Source of the DNA: Neospora caninum Liverpool
Lineage: Eukaryota > Apicomplexa > Conoidasida > Eucoccidiorida > Sarcocystidae
Direction of reading: 5' to 3'
Length of the DNA stretch: 64,000 nt
Assembly (NCBI RefSeq): GCF_000208865.1
Contig: NC_018397.1
Coordinates: 5,299,748 to 5,363,747 of the forward strand
Both the position numbers and the translations under genes were made by a program. Shown piece by piece: positions 1 through 13,211 of the stretch. The notes beneath the pieces are model-generated. The model had not been told where the DNA came from and made no database searches. It saw nothing but the letters and a program-made list of their open reading frames with translations. The first letter of the stretch is position 1; each line of letters starts with the position of its first letter.

Positions 1-304
1 TACATATATATACAGATATACATACATATATATATATATTTATATATGCATGTACCTATATATGTATTTGCATGTAGAGATGTAGAGGTGTATACCGATG
101 ACGAGCGCTGTTATGAGGACGATTGAGAAGTTCGTGTGTGCATCTTTCGCAGAGGCAGTTGAGAAGAGAGAAAAACACCAAATCGCACGGAAACTCAACC
201 TTGAATGCCCCTTGCTCTGTTCCACGGAGCGTTACGCGGCGCATACAGATCCATGGAAATCCGAGTCATGAGGGATGGGGACGGAAAGAGCATAACCGCT
301 TCGC

Positions 305-1139
305 CTACGCCGCCTCGTTCTGGGCCTGCTGAAGAATGTCCCGAAAGAAGTCACGCATCTGCGAAACACGCAAAAACAAATCTAACTCTGTTTATGCAGA
401 GGCCTATTCACAAGACTGGATCGTAGATCCACCTATTCATACACTGCAAACCCATCGACGCATATGCATACACATATGGATGCTGCCAATATATCTACAT
501 ATATATGTATATATATCTATCTACACATCTATATCTAGACATATCTATATCTAGGTATATCTATACATATATACATATGTATATGTCTGCATATGCGTGC
601 ACGTATGTATGCTACGGGGATCGACGACTATGTGGTGTGTTACACCCATTCGTGTCGGAGTCGGTGGGAGATTCTCCTTGTCGACACGAATTGCTGCCGA
701 GATTTATTTTGCCCGTCGCATCCCTTTTCTCCAGAGATCTGTCGCCTTGTTTTTCTCGGCATCCTTTGTTCCTGCGTCTTTTCTCCCTCACCTCGTTCAG
801 TTCGTTCTTCATGTCGCTGTCGAGGCCTGTGAGAGTAGCCGCGCGGTGGAGAGTGCCATGCGCTTGCTCCATCTGCGTCTTGAGTTCGCTGTTCTTCGCC
901 TCCAGTTCCTTCACGCGCGAGTCGAGTTTCTCGGCAGTCTGCTCAGCAGCCTTCTGCGCCTTGGTGGCCGAAACGAAGCGGCCTTCCAGATCTCGCAAAC
1001 GCATCTCCAGCTGTGCTGACGTGTCCTTCTCGCTGCTCAACGCCTCCTCCAGTTCAGACACTCGCTGAAAAAAGTGTCCCGGAAAAAACCTCTCTCTTCA
1101 CACGCCAAAATCTCAACGTGCACAACTATGCACATTTAC

Positions 1140-1180
<41 letters not shown>

Positions 1181-1259
1181 TGTATATGTATATATAGGAT
1201 ACACGGGTGTGCCTGCGTGAAAACGCCTAGGAACAAGGCCCACGTAAACACTCAGGAAC

Positions 1260-1295
<36 letters not shown>

Positions 1296-2056
1296 GCCGT
1301 AAATATGGGCGTTTCATGTATAAATATATATGTCATTTTATCATCTGTGTTGTTAGGCATATTCCATTTTACCTTTTTCAACGCGGGGTCTTCCGCGGCT
1401 GTAGATTCCACCGCCGTGGCGGGTTGCTGCGCAGGAACGGAAATTGCAGGACAGGGAAACATATTGAAAGACGCTCTTGTTCTCTCACCGGGGTAAAGCG
1501 CTTGCGAGAGCGTAAAAACAGGGAAAGTGACAGAAACCGAGAGAAAGATCCTCCGTAAGCGCACACACACAAACGTTCACACACACACGGCACCAGCATC
1601 GACGCCGCTGGTTTGAGCTGACCTCTCTCCGACTTGTTACCAGTTACCCGCAGGTGTAAACAGATACATATGTAGCTAGACAGTTACATACGCCTGAATG
1701 TACGGACAGGCTTCGTAGGCAGGTGTACAGACACGAGAGAGACTTCAGGTGTCTCAGAAGGCCACGCTTCGAAACGAAAACCTGTGCTGTTGAGGGGTAT
1801 CCTTTACAATGTCTTATCGCCTCATACACTCGAGACTGCTCTTTTAGGCAAACACAATGCTCACCGCCGCAAGCTCTTTGGCCTTCGCCTTCAACTCCTC
1901 ATTTTCCTTGCGCAACTGAAAAAAAACAGCAGCATGCGGCAACTATTCGAGAACTGAACCTAATACTACAGTCTCTGTGGAAACGCGGTTTCATCTCATC
2001 TTGGTTATTATCGTAAAGGCCCACTACATATGTCGATAACCTCTACGTTCTCTCCC

Positions 2057-2088
<32 letters not shown>

Positions 2089-2832
2089 GACTGGCATATG
2101 TATACATACATGGTTTTGTAGTATCAGTTAAGCCGCATGCACGCTCATGTATATAGGAGATGCATATAGATACACGCGGTCGTACAGTTACAGTCCATAC
2201 AAATGTGTATACACAGGAATCTGCACTGTGAACCAAGTTCTTCATGATTGCTGTCCGTCACACCACCGCGCCGGACGGCTTAAGACAGCTGCGGGGTATC
2301 TCTTCCGGTGTCGTCTTGTCGCCCTAGCTGCGAGGTTCTTACGAAACCACAGTGCTCACCGCCGTAATTTCTGCAGCATTCGCCTTCAACTCCTCATTTT
2401 CTTTGCGAAGCTGAAAAGCAATACGCACGCGCACGGGGCAGTTACACGCAACTTGACCTTCCACGGCAACCTTGTCCCCTAGACGGCAACCGATTTCTTT
2501 TTTCTCAGGCACTCGCCACTTGGGCACAACGCGAATCCGAGTGCACGTCTCCTTTTAGAAAGCGAAGAAAAGCCTGGCCCTTCGATTCTGTCTCTTCTTA
2601 CGCGATCCATCTCAAGCAGCTGAGTTTTCAGCGAGGCGACCTCGGACTGAAGCTGCACAACACACGACCAGAAAACAAAACTCCGCGGGTGAAAAACACA
2701 AGACCGCTGAGACAAAAACGAGAAAAACGGCGCGTGCGGACTCGCCGACAGACCCCAAACGCCCGCGGTGCAAAAATGTTTGAATGGATGTGCGTGTGAA
2801 TTTTGTCGACGCACGCGGGTACATACCTACAG

Positions 2833-2879
<47 letters not shown>

Positions 2880-5800
2880 TGCAGGTAAGTATGCGTCTAT
2901 ATGCATGTGGTGTGAGATGTGTGTGTGTGTGTGTGTGTAGGTACGTGTCTCTGGTGCGGCGGTTTGAAGCGAAACGTACTCGCTGGAGGGCTTGAGCGTC
3001 TGCAGCCGGAAGCGCGTTCGCGGCTTGAGCGGAGACCGAGGCAGTGTCGACGGTCATGCGTCGCGGCTGCGAGGAGACCACGTCGCCTGAACCGCCAGGA
3101 AAAAACAAAGAGCGGAGCGCCACGGAAAGAGTCGCAACATGGAACTCGGGAACGACGGGGAAGAGAAAGGTTCACGCAAAGAAACAGAGACCGAGCGAGG
3201 CGAAGAGTGACCGCAACGATAAAAATCCGACACGAGCGTTTCATCACAAACACGCGAACGCCGTGTACGCACACCGCGACACGCGCTGCAGATCGCGAAA
3301 GAGCAGAGACGCCGTTCTCTCGAGCATAAACACGAAGATTCACAAGCACTCATACGCATACATATATGCAAATCTCTCCATATAAATGTGTTGATACGTG
3401 TCGAAATAGGGATACACAGGAAGGTAAAAACATCGAGACATCTCTACATAGAAATATAGGTATATGTGCACATCGATATATATATATATATATGTAGGTA
3501 TATGTATATATATATATGGGGAACTCAGCGAGAGAAGCTCTTCTGCACAGACGTATAGAATTGACTTGCAAATACACGCTGGACGGGGGAGATCACTGTT
3601 GCCTTAGAGGCGGAGCTGTGGCGCTGGGAGTTTTGCGAGTTCTCATCAGCCAGTCTCTCACCGGGTTTCATCGACCGTCGGCGAATTGCCTTGTTTTGGC
3701 CGTTGAACCATTCTTCGGCCGTCTGAAGACAAAAGCAGAATTTGCATGCGATGCTCATTCCTCACCACGCACAACACGCAGAGCCACAAGGACACCTTTC
3801 CCGCTGCGTCCCTCCAGCTGGTCACTTTTTTGCATCTGGAGATTCTTGACCTTTTCCCTTTTCTCAAGGGGACAATCCCCGCGCTCCTACCATTGAAGGC
3901 TCGACATCCGGCGCAGGCGGGTACAGATCCGCTTGGAACACATCCTGGTTTTTTCTCGGCACGATGAAGGAGATCGGCTGAAGAACGTTGTTGTTTTCTT
4001 GCTTGAGCATGCGCCCGATCTCTGCGCGCATTTGGTCCACAGCCCTACGCGACACACGTAGAGAACAAAGTCGACACAAAGAGAGAGATCCACATTTCGC
4101 TTTATCGCGGTTTCACCCCTTGAAATGGGTACTTCCAAATCCAGATATACATACCTATTCATGCATATATATACATATATTTGCGGGTACATACATGCAT
4201 GTCACAGTGGATATCCCGACAGAGGCACCGACGCAAGGAACGACGCATCTGCATATATATATATATATATACATGAATGTGCGGATATACGTACATATGC
4301 GCTTTTGAGTTCATGCAAACATCCGCACACACGACTGCACAGCGTGTACCCGGCACTGAAGGGATAAAAGTATGGTGAGCGTTGCATTTTCCGCCAAAGG
4401 GTGGCGACAAGGCGTTAAGACAGGCTCGCCGCGACATCCTCCTCTTTTGAAGAAGGCACCGAAACAGAGGAGGCAAAAGTGACAAGAGGCTCCGAGACAG
4501 GAACTCGCAGAGACACGGACCTGGAGAGATCGGGGCTTACAGCTTCGGAATGAAACAGAAATTCTTGATGGGGATGTTCGATCTGTACGTGTCGACTGGG
4601 CGCAAGACGCCGCCGTGAAACTGGTAGTACCGACAGGACGAGTCGCCCTGGAGACACAAAAGAACATCCGGCGCTTTCAGCATCTCCCACAAAGTCCAAA
4701 AAAGCAAACCCCCCCCCCGAGCCGTAAAAAAACTGGAAGACTCCCGATACACTCCCGACCTGTTCGTCAACGACGGTAGTCAAGATGCGTAAGAAGTTAC
4801 ACAGATCTAGAAATGCGGATACAGCGATAGACCGACACGTACACAGAGCAGGTATATACTCACATGTATCGATTTACACGGATTGGAAGTCCATACTGAG
4901 ACAGATGTAGAGAACGTAGGGATGCAGAAGAGCATGCATGAAGCAGAGCTACTGCGGGAGACAGGGACGCCCGCCGGTGGAGGTTCCTTCGATAGTCGAG
5001 GCGACGACTCGTGGGATGGATAAGCGAAGAGAACGCAACTCCCCCCCCAGAGACGAAAGGAAAGACTGGCAACAAGAAAACGGTGTGAAGCAGAGACAGG
5101 CGTACCTTGCCACAGACGTAGAGCATCCCAGTCGTTTCGTCGAACACCGGATACAGTGGCGAGGAGCCGCGATCGATTTCTGCTTGGTAGACTCTGCAGG
5201 CACAGACGCAAAGGCGGGCGAGAAAAGGCGTACGTGGAGCGAGGGAAAAGTTTCGGGGCGTCTGACAAAAAAACCGAGAAACTGCGAGGAAAAAGTCAGA
5301 GGCAACGAAGCAAGAAGACGGTGTCATCACAGCCCCTGGCGTGCAGCGGTGGGAGGCACGATTCACCGTTCAGCATTCGCTCCAACAGAAAAATCCACGT
5401 CGCGCAATCTGCGAATGTGAACATATATATATATATATATATATATATGCATAAAATATATACATGCGAATGGTGTGGTCGTGGTGCATATCTGCACGCT
5501 ACACCCCAATCCGTGGAGAGGATATGTGTGCAGTAGATGCGCACATGGAGACACGTACGTAGGCAGAAACGCACCTATCTAGGTGGATGCGCATACGTAG
5601 ATCCCTCGGTAACGCGTGCATAGATGGAATTACACATGGGTATAGAGACGCGAGAGACCGCTCCGTCTCCGGAGAGGATTTGCGACGTACGGCTTGTCGA
5701 TTTTCCGGGTGTCCCAAATGGCCATTTCACGTTCTTGCATCTTGCCGAAGCCGGTTGTGTACACGTGGCCTTCGCGTCCGGCCAGCCCATCGACCCAAGT

Positions 5801-8513
5801 GCATTTGCACGCCTTGGAGCCTTCGTGGCAGGTGACGGAAGAGACGACCTTGGCGGTTCGCGGATCCACGACGCTCAGCACTTTGTCCTTCGTCGTGCAT
5901 GCAACCAAGTCCCTGGAAAAACCGCCGCGCACGGTCTACACGGTGTCCGAGAAACGGCCATGCAGGTGACCCACATTCAACTGGGCATTCACTTCCCCAC
6001 ATACATGCATATACACATATATATATACATATACATATATATACATATATAAATATAGATAGATATGTATATGTTTATGGGGTGGTTTGCACACACATGC
6101 AGAACAACGCAATTGTGTTTTTAGAAACCGACGCCTGCACGGGTCTCTCTGAAGCCCTCGGGTACAGACGTTCCCGAGCCTTTCGTGGCTTGTTAAAGGC
6201 AGCCATAGGTAGGCGTAGATAGAGCACGCGTTTCAACACGCAGCGACGCGTCAGCATTTTTTCCACATTTATATGCATGCATCGGTATATACGAATACGA
6301 AAGGAGGCCGCATTCCGCAGCCCGTTGAAACCAGGGGGGAATCTTTAAAGACGTACCCTTTCCAGCTCCATTTCGAACTGAGGAGGGACTCCTGGAACTT
6401 GACTGACGCGAAATTTTCTGCCTTTTCCACATTCCTGAACGGCGACATGGATACGGATACAGATGCAGAAATATGCGTATTTGCATCTCCGCCTGAAAGT
6501 CTAAAACAGATACGTAGATACGACTCCGTACACAAGTGTAGCTATGTCTGTGCAGCTGCATACAAGTATAGATCTACACGACGATATACGCAGAAATCCT
6601 TTCTCCTTTTCCTCGGGCGCACGTTAGAATGCATCGGATACTTCCCCAGAAGCACAAACAAGAAACGCGTGGCGCACTCTGGTCTGCACACGCGTGGCGG
6701 GTGGTCACTTCAATTCAGCAGGGAAGAGATGAACGAACCCACGTGTGCGAGAGAGGCCAAGCGGGCGAGAAGACAGGCGACTCTCGGAGACTAACCAGAA
6801 AGCCACCGTGCCATCAAAAGAGCCGCAAGCAAGGACTCCAGAGACAACGGGGTTCCACTCGGCGGAGAGAACCTTCTTGAGCGCTCCGGTGAAAGTCGCG
6901 ATCGGTTCCTTCAACTCGGTCGCTGCCGTCACTTCCTCGGGGAGCTGCCAGACGCGAACGATCGTGTCTTGCGGGAAAAACGGGGAAACGCAAAAACGGG
7001 GAAAGAAATCAGCTGGTGAACGCACGATCTTTGCTCTGAGCGGCGGCTCTAAGCGACCACGGGTTCTCTCCAGTGAGGGACAAAAACTCGCCCTCGCTTG
7101 GAAAAGCGGACCAGGCCTCCCGTGTGGGTCGGCGCTGCCCCGAGAGGAAAGCCTGCACGACCTACCTTCGCATGCAGTGGCGAGAATATCGCGGTGAAAG
7201 GGGCTGAAATTTGTGTCCTGAATCGAAGACGTGTGGCCCTTGATCTTTCCGACAGCTGGATTGCGCCCGATATCCGCAATGCGCAAAATTCCCAGGACGC
7301 CTCCGCCGCCAACATCCCATGGAGCCTGTCGCGTCGAAGGAACACAAGCGCACACACGCACCGCACGCATCGCCGAGCTTTAGATGCATGCGCACGCGCA
7401 TCAATGCACCCGCACCTCTGTAGAACCGATGGAGATTCCGACACGGACGGGTGAGTTCGATTCCTACGCCAGGCGGGGTTCCACGGAGTCAAACCAGAAC
7501 GACGCGCAGAGCATAAAGAGAAAAACGTGAGGGGAAAAACGAATCTGTGGCGCCCCATCCCGAGTCATGTCTCACGATCCTACATATATATATGTATATG
7601 TTTGTGGGTTGTCTGCAAGTCTGCAGGGTTTTTTGGCGCGCAAGATCAGACAGGCATGTCTACTTGCACACGAGCACGTGTAGACGCACGCGGGTACGCT
7701 TGTGTGCATGAGAATCTGCGCGTTTCTCGTTCAACACGGAAACCAGAGTTCGAATTCCCAGGAAGCCCTGTCAACTTCTTCCCGGAACAAAAGAGTGACG
7801 CGGTGAAACGCCCAACTTACAGCGATGTACTCCAAGTTTGCGGCAAGGCCACACGACTCGGTCTGTTTGGTTGAGAGTCGTAGATCCGAGTACTGTTGTT
7901 TCCACGCCTCGGCTGAACAGTAGAATACACGCAGCGGGAGCGACGCGTCAGGAAACGGCACCAGAGAAGAGTTTCGTCAATCGGACACGCGCTTTGTACC
8001 TCGACTTTTTCGACCGTAGAGAAAACGCGCAACAGCCCTCTCTGCGGGGGGGGGGGGGGGGGGGGGGGGAAGAAGTCTTGCTCCCCGTAGATGGTTGCTG
8101 TGTACCAGCCTTTTACACGGTGGCAGAACCACGTAGCACGCGTGGGTGGATCAAAAACCGTTTCCCAACATAGTTGTGAATCCCACACCGGCCACAGCCT
8201 TGTGCATGTCAACATGAAGTGTGTCACCGCCGAGGTCACTGGACGAGTCGACACTGTTCCCGCCCGGGCAAACAGTCGTCGAGGCCAGCACAGCGGTTTC
8301 CGACAGAACTCTGGGCATCGTTCCAAGAGCTGTGAGGCAAAGGGTCCGTGTCCCTTCCGCTGAGAAATGCTCACTAAACTCTAGAGCGTGCTGGGTGCCC
8401 ACATGATCGTCACACCGGCCCAGCCGTAGCTTGGGCGTTCCGGAGTGACGGAGGCGAAATTGGGACTGACCGTAGAGATTCTTGATCTGCGGAACGTCCA
8501 CAGCGTCAGCCAT
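305..8513 (-). CDS. COR: Coronin, actin-binding WD40 protein with C-terminal coiled coil
   Basis: Seventeen exons read on the minus strand: 8471-8513, 7821-7912, 7166-7325, 6796-6967, 6357-6434, 5691-5912, 5106-5193, 4541-4647, 3891-4044, about 3566-3722, 2980-3086, 2602-2652, 2360-2410, 1865-1915, 1373-1426, 792-1064 and 305-358. All junctions are GT-AG and phases agree, giving about 637 aa. The N-terminal two thirds is a coronin WD40 propeller; visible pieces include GHTSSIQDTNFSPF, EDTIVRVWQLPEEV, KVLSAEWNPV and GNLYG-free blade 5 text AIWDTRKIDKP. The family extension follows (YRSNIPIKNFCFIPK), then a coiled-coil tail coded by short exons. Coronins bind F-actin and trimerise through the tail. 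The start is the ATG of exon 1 (MADAVDVPQIKNLY). The exon 10 donor is uncertain: 3578 would also keep phase. The introns carry many TA microsatellites and a long G run. Identity is very sure; exon 10 and the tail exons are less so. Confidence 0.93.
1139..1196. repeat. (TA)n microsatellite, interrupted by TG
   Basis: Alternating TA run broken by three TG steps, lying in an intron of the coronin gene (between exons 1373-1426 and 792-1064). Confidence 0.9.
1263..1292. repeat. (TA)n microsatellite
   Basis: Uninterrupted TA run of about 15 units in the same coronin intron. Confidence 0.9.
2057..2083. repeat. (TA)n microsatellite
   Basis: TA run in the coronin intron that separates the two near-duplicate 51-nt exons. 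Confidence 0.9.
2841..2938. repeat. (AT)n tract followed by (TG)n tract
   Basis: AT run at about 2841-2876 and a TG run at about 2918-2938, close to the donor of coronin exon 2980-3086 on the minus strand. Confidence 0.9.
3476..3517. repeat. (TA)n microsatellite
   Basis: TA-rich run with a GTAGG interruption in the coronin intron just downstream (minus sense) of exon 10. Confidence 0.85.
5423..5448. repeat. (AT)n microsatellite
   Basis: Pure AT run of 13 units in the coronin intron between exons 5691-5912 and 5106-5193. Confidence 0.9.
6010..6062. repeat. TA-rich microsatellite
   Basis: Imperfect ATAC/TATA run in the coronin intron between exons 6357-6434 and 5691-5912. Confidence 0.8.
8046..8069. 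repeat. Homopolymer of 24 G
   Basis: Uninterrupted run of about 24 G on the + strand (C on the coronin sense strand) inside coronin intron 1. The exact length is the kind of value assemblies get wrong. Confidence 0.9.
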
Positions 8514-11500
8514 CTTTTTGAGACAGAAGCGAAAAACCCGTTAGAGGGAGGCAGCGCGTTTCCAGAGCTCAGCAGATTCCTGTGCGCCTTTTTAACTCAG
8601 TCCTCGTCAGTTCTCCGCATATGCCCTGCTGTCCCTCTCACAAAAAGAGGTTCTTAAGGAACAGGCAAGACACGGGACTGAACTGAAAGAAACGCGTACA
8701 AGAACCGCCACGGATGTGCATGTGTTTGTAGACCTTTTAGCTCGCAAGGCTGTGTGGAGGGGCTCCGTCACGAACAGCCGCCGCAATACACCATCCAAGA
8801 GACGGGAGAGGAAGTCGACAGAATCGGAGACCGTTGCTCAGCTCTTTGCGCACTCCCACGGACAGGGTTCATTATTGTCTATTAGCACAGACGAGAACGC
8901 AAAGTTCGGTAAGAAAGAAAAAGTCGAATAGCCAGGGCGCCAGAGGCTGGTCGGAAGCCAGTCGAACGGCACATTGGCACGCTATATCGGGGAGCATCGC
9001 CCGCAAAACAAGCGTGAAAATGTTTTTTTAAATGGGGAAACTTCTAGCCCCTTAATGAGATATGGAAGAGTTCCAACGTACAAAGGAACAGCTCTCGCAC
9101 GGCCCCTCCGCACGGTTCTCATTTTTAGCAAGCGAACGCATGCTCCGGTATCTCAGAAAGTGAAATTTCAGGCCGGCACGGCGGCGCCCGCTAGAGGGAG
9201 GACGAGAAAGACTGGAGAAGCGAGGCTCAAGACACGGAAACGAGGGGGGGGGATGCAGGTCAAAAGCTCGTTTCAAGCGCAGTTTTTCCGGGTTCTGAGG
9301 TGATTTTGGATTGGGAATTGAACGGTTTGACGAGAAAATCGTTGCTTCTAAGCCAGCTTCTGCCCATATCTCTCCTCGGCAAGGCGCTTCTGGCGAGCCG
9401 TGGTGTAGAAACTCTGCCAAGCCGCCAAAACTGCGTCGAAAGTGAAGCTTTCACGCACCAGCGCGGTCAATTTTTGTCACCTGCCACTGGCCACTGGGAA
9501 AGACGAAGACAGCCTCCAATGCGCCGTCAGTAGGGACGTTGCTTAACTGGCGAAGTGAGAGGGAACAACCAGCAGCTGTGTTGGGCAGAAGACTTCTGTC
9601 GCATAAAGGCGCACAGCAGATCGAGGCGCGTACCGTCGCCTAGCCCCCGCACACCTGTATAGCTTTGGGTCTATATCTTCATTGATCTGTATGTGCATTC
9701 CTTGAAGGTAGCTCTACTTTTATACCTTCACGTGTACATGGGTGCCCCAAGTGGAAGTAACTCCGTGGGAATGGGCTGCCACGTGGCCAGTCTGATGGCG
9801 TGCGGTGCTAACGACACCGGACTACTAGGAGGCAGCCTCAGCCGCTGGGATAGGTTCGACTCTAATGTGCAGTTCTTCGCGTAAACCAATCACATGTCTT
9901 GGGAAGAATGCCTCTTGCAAAGTGCCGTTGTGCTGCCCTAATTTTTCTACACGTCGCTACTCGAACAGGCGCGGGAGAACACGGCCAGCACACACAGCCG
10001 AGCGCACGTGCTCTTGTCGATAATAAGAATGGTGAAAAAATACTGCGAGGAACGCAAAGCGTCTAGTTTGGGACGCTATGGCAGCAAACACTGAAGCCGC
10101 GCATTTACTGAGCATCTAGATCGCCCGTGGTTTCATGCATATTCCGAGGGAACTGGCTGCAAAGGTCCTCGACACAGGTGGTGACCTCCGAGGTGGAAAG
10201 TGTTTTGTCAAAAATTCACAACTCAGTTGGACCCAGACCCTGTTGTGTCGCGGCGTGGAGTCATGTAGACTGTGTTAGGAAGCGTTGCGAGAGGCTTTGC
10301 ACTCTTTTTCTTTCTGTCAGATACCTGGTTAAGCAACTAGAAGTCAGCGTGTCTAGCCGCTGAAAGTGTGTCACATAGCGCCACAACAGGCAAGTGAGTC
10401 GTTTCCCTTTACTGCACATCAGAAAAGAAATGGGTTTAAAAGGAGCTGGGCAACGAAGCAGCACCAGTGTTCCAGCGCCTCGGTAGTACGTAGAACGGTG
10501 GAACACTCCTCGTACCCTTTTTTTCCACAGAGGAGGAACTCTGCCCACGTACCGTCCACAATAGCCGCTCTTCCTCTGAATTCCAACACTTGCCCTCAAT
10601 ATTAGGTGGTCATATTCCCCTCACGTACTTCGCCGTAGATGGTCTAGGCATTTTGCCGGGGAGCATCATCAATAGAGAGAAGTTGTTAACCGGCAGCTCT
10701 GCACGGCCAACAGTGTAAGAAGTATACAGGCAATATAGCTTTCTCTTGTTCCAGGTTTTACAGTTTAATCCGCACAGTACACTGGTGAATATTCAGGTGA
10801 TCACAGCAGAATAGATGGGTGCCCGGGAGATCTGCATGGGTGCCTTCAGGAATCTGTCTGTACTCTCGGCTCCAACAGGGTAAAGATCATTCAAGATTCA
10901 AGTCATTCTGCTGACTCATTGCCTGCCTCGTATCCCCTCGTGGGCACCGTGTCGAGAAAAACGCAAGCGACTCTCCCTTTGCCGCGTACCAAATCGGCTT
11001 TGCTTGGCCCAGCCCAGCTTGTGCTGCCTGGAACGTGAACGCTTGCACACACAAATAGTAATTTGAGGATGCCAGCTGGACTCTGTCTCGCGAGAGGACT
11101 GAGTGTCTTTGTGTTGACACACCTGAGTCGATTTGGCGTTTATCCATGTGGTAAAAGGTGCTCCCAAAATATCCGGTTGACGTCGAATTTTCGATCCCAG
11201 TGTTCGGTCCACGGCCACTATGTTCGAGTTCTCTGACGAAATGCAGTTTTCTTGCCTGAGCACGAAACAAACGACGGCGTCCCTGTCGGTTAAACGAAGC
11301 GACGGACGGCCTGACTTGTACGAATAACGGAAACTGGCTGCGGTCGCCATGCCGCGGGGCCCCGCACTAGGACGGTGGAAGCGTTTGACAATTCAGAGGC
11401 TTCGTTTGGAGAGTTGCTCTCCTCGAAAATCCCCACAGAGAACCAGCGCAACGGATTGGACTGTTCACGCTGTTTGTGGTCTAGAGGGCGGTCGAGCTGG

Positions 11501-11992
11501 TTGGAGTTCGTCTTTCTCTATCGGAAAAGGTTTTCTATCCCCTCTACTCTCGCACACCGAGTAGAGCTACCCCGGGAAGGAATATGCGTAAACTGTTTCT
11601 GTGACGTTTCATCCCATACTATTTGGTGTAACATGGGAAGTTTTGTGTGGCATTGCTTTTCACTACAAGGCTTCCGTTCAACGTGGAGGGGCTATTTGGA
11701 TCCGGCAATTGAGCGACCTAAATCGAGAGGGGGCTCGCTACTGGAGATTCTCAGTGTTCCTAAACACGCAGAATATGAGAAACGAAGTCCCTTTGAATGG
11801 TCTCTTCCGTAAGCGGATTCGTGCAAGTGCGGAGGTGTTTTTGTAAGCATGCGTGTCCGTGTAAACATGGCGTTTTGTAGGAAATCTCTTTGCGTGTACA
11901 TAGGGGGCGTACCCGTAGTTCCGACGATGTATAGATAAGTATGTTTTTGGAAGCAAGAATGACTGAGACAAACTTTCATCCATGTCGCCAAG
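8514..11992. other. Intergenic region, coronin 5' side to LRR gene 5' side
   Basis: About 3.5 kb between two divergently transcribed genes, presumably holding both promoters and 5' UTRs. No family was recognised. Two overlapping open frames meet head to head near 11349: a minus frame from an ATG at 11350 that stays open to 10916, and a plus frame open through about 11345-11812. Both have mixed, protein-like composition, but neither has a recognisable domain or a convincing splice partner, so neither is called as a gene. Confidence 0.5.
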
Positions 11993-13211
11993 ATGCAACC
12001 CACCCGTAATGGAGAGCCGGTGTGGAGAGTCCTCAGGGCCGTTACTGGCCATTTCGATCCTTCCACTGTGTACGTGTTCAATGGCCAGAACACGAGTGTG
12101 ACCCTGTGGCAAGAAGAACTTCAACTGTGCCGCAATCTGCTGTTTCTCAACCTCTCTAATTGTGGACTGACTAACATCAGTCCCTTTGTCTCGCTCACCA
12201 GCCTCAGACACCTCGACATTTCTTACAACAGTGTCGTCAGGCTCGACACTATCAACAAACTGAAAGAACTCGAGTCCTTGAGAGCTGTCGCGAATCCTAT
12301 CTCAAGATTCCAGGTGCGAACGTGAGAGGCATGATGCGCATATCACCCAAAAACAAAGGATAGTCACATATACTCACAGCAGGAGCACGCCTGACGGGTT
12401 CCCTCAGCAGAGCAGAGTTTAAACAGCGTATGCTCAGGATGAAAGTCGAAGCGTCCAGATGTGTCTCGCAACATATCGACAACCTCTCCCAACGGAGATG
12501 CAAAGTTGCAGAGGTTGTGAGTTTTTTCAGTATTCAGGTGTCTGTATATAATTACATCTGTATCGGTTATGCGGGACGACACAGCGTTCTTCAACCTCTG
12601 CTTGGAGGTGGCCTGGCTGGTCTCACGTTTCCACTGATTGTTGGAACGCACACTCCTGTTTGTCGGGTGTCTTTCGCCAGGACCTCCGAGATTTGTCTGG
12701 CCTTGAATCGCTCAAGGCTCTCTCTTTCCAGAACGTCGATGGAACGGGCGCATGCCCAGTTTGCCGCCTCGCGGATTACCGCGCGCGAATCTACTACCTC
12801 CTTCCACAGGTCACGCCTCCATCATTTGCATCCAAGGCAGAAACGAAGGGAATCCTTGCCGCGCACGCGTCGCCCCGGAACGGAGTGTCGCTTACCGCAC
12901 TTCGGACACGCCTGCGCAGTCTCGACGGTCGGCGCGTCCATCTGCCCGATGTAAACGCCCAATTTGCGACAGCAACAGAAACTCTCGAGAAGATGCACGC
13001 AAAAACTGCCCAGCTGCGCGATCGTACGCGACGTGTGTGTGTGCCTGCGGTGCTGGACTTTCCTCCTCTTGAAGAAGCGGGACTGCCCGTGGCTACTGAA
13101 TTCAGTCCATGCGATGAAAGCCTCGCGGGTCTGAGAGAGGCAGTGGAAGAAGCCAAGGAAGTTTTGGCCTTGTTCGAGAAAGTAAGCATGTCGATGGAAG
13201 ACAAAGTTTGA
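11993..13211 (+). CDS. Leucine-rich-repeat protein, LRRC61-like
   Basis: Two exons: 11993-12313 and 12681-13211. The donor is CAG|GTGCGA, the acceptor CGCCAG|GAC, the phase is 0, and the product is 283 aa. Exon 1 codes for short LRRs with the LxxLxLxxN spacing; LLFLNLSNCGLTNI, LRHLDISYNSVVRL and LESLRAVANPI are three successive repeats. Exon 2 continues with SGLESLKALSF and then an LRR cap-like part (CPVCRLADYRARIYYLLPQ, later LRSLDGRRV). This matches the order seen in LRRC61-type proteins, where YR..V..LLP..L..LDG closes the repeats. An extra segment of about 35 residues sits between LLPQ and LRSLDG. The rest is predicted helical (LREAVEEAKEVLALFEK). Function is unknown; LRRs usually bind proteins. 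The start is the first ATG in frame. A GTAAGC at about 13181 could be a donor leading to a further exon, so the C terminus is less certain. Confidence 0.72.

Noticed and set aside
7440..7475. TTCGATTCC sequence resembling a tRNA T-loop
   Set aside because: The flanking bases do not form a five-pair T-stem and no acceptor or anticodon stem was found; it lies in a coronin intron.
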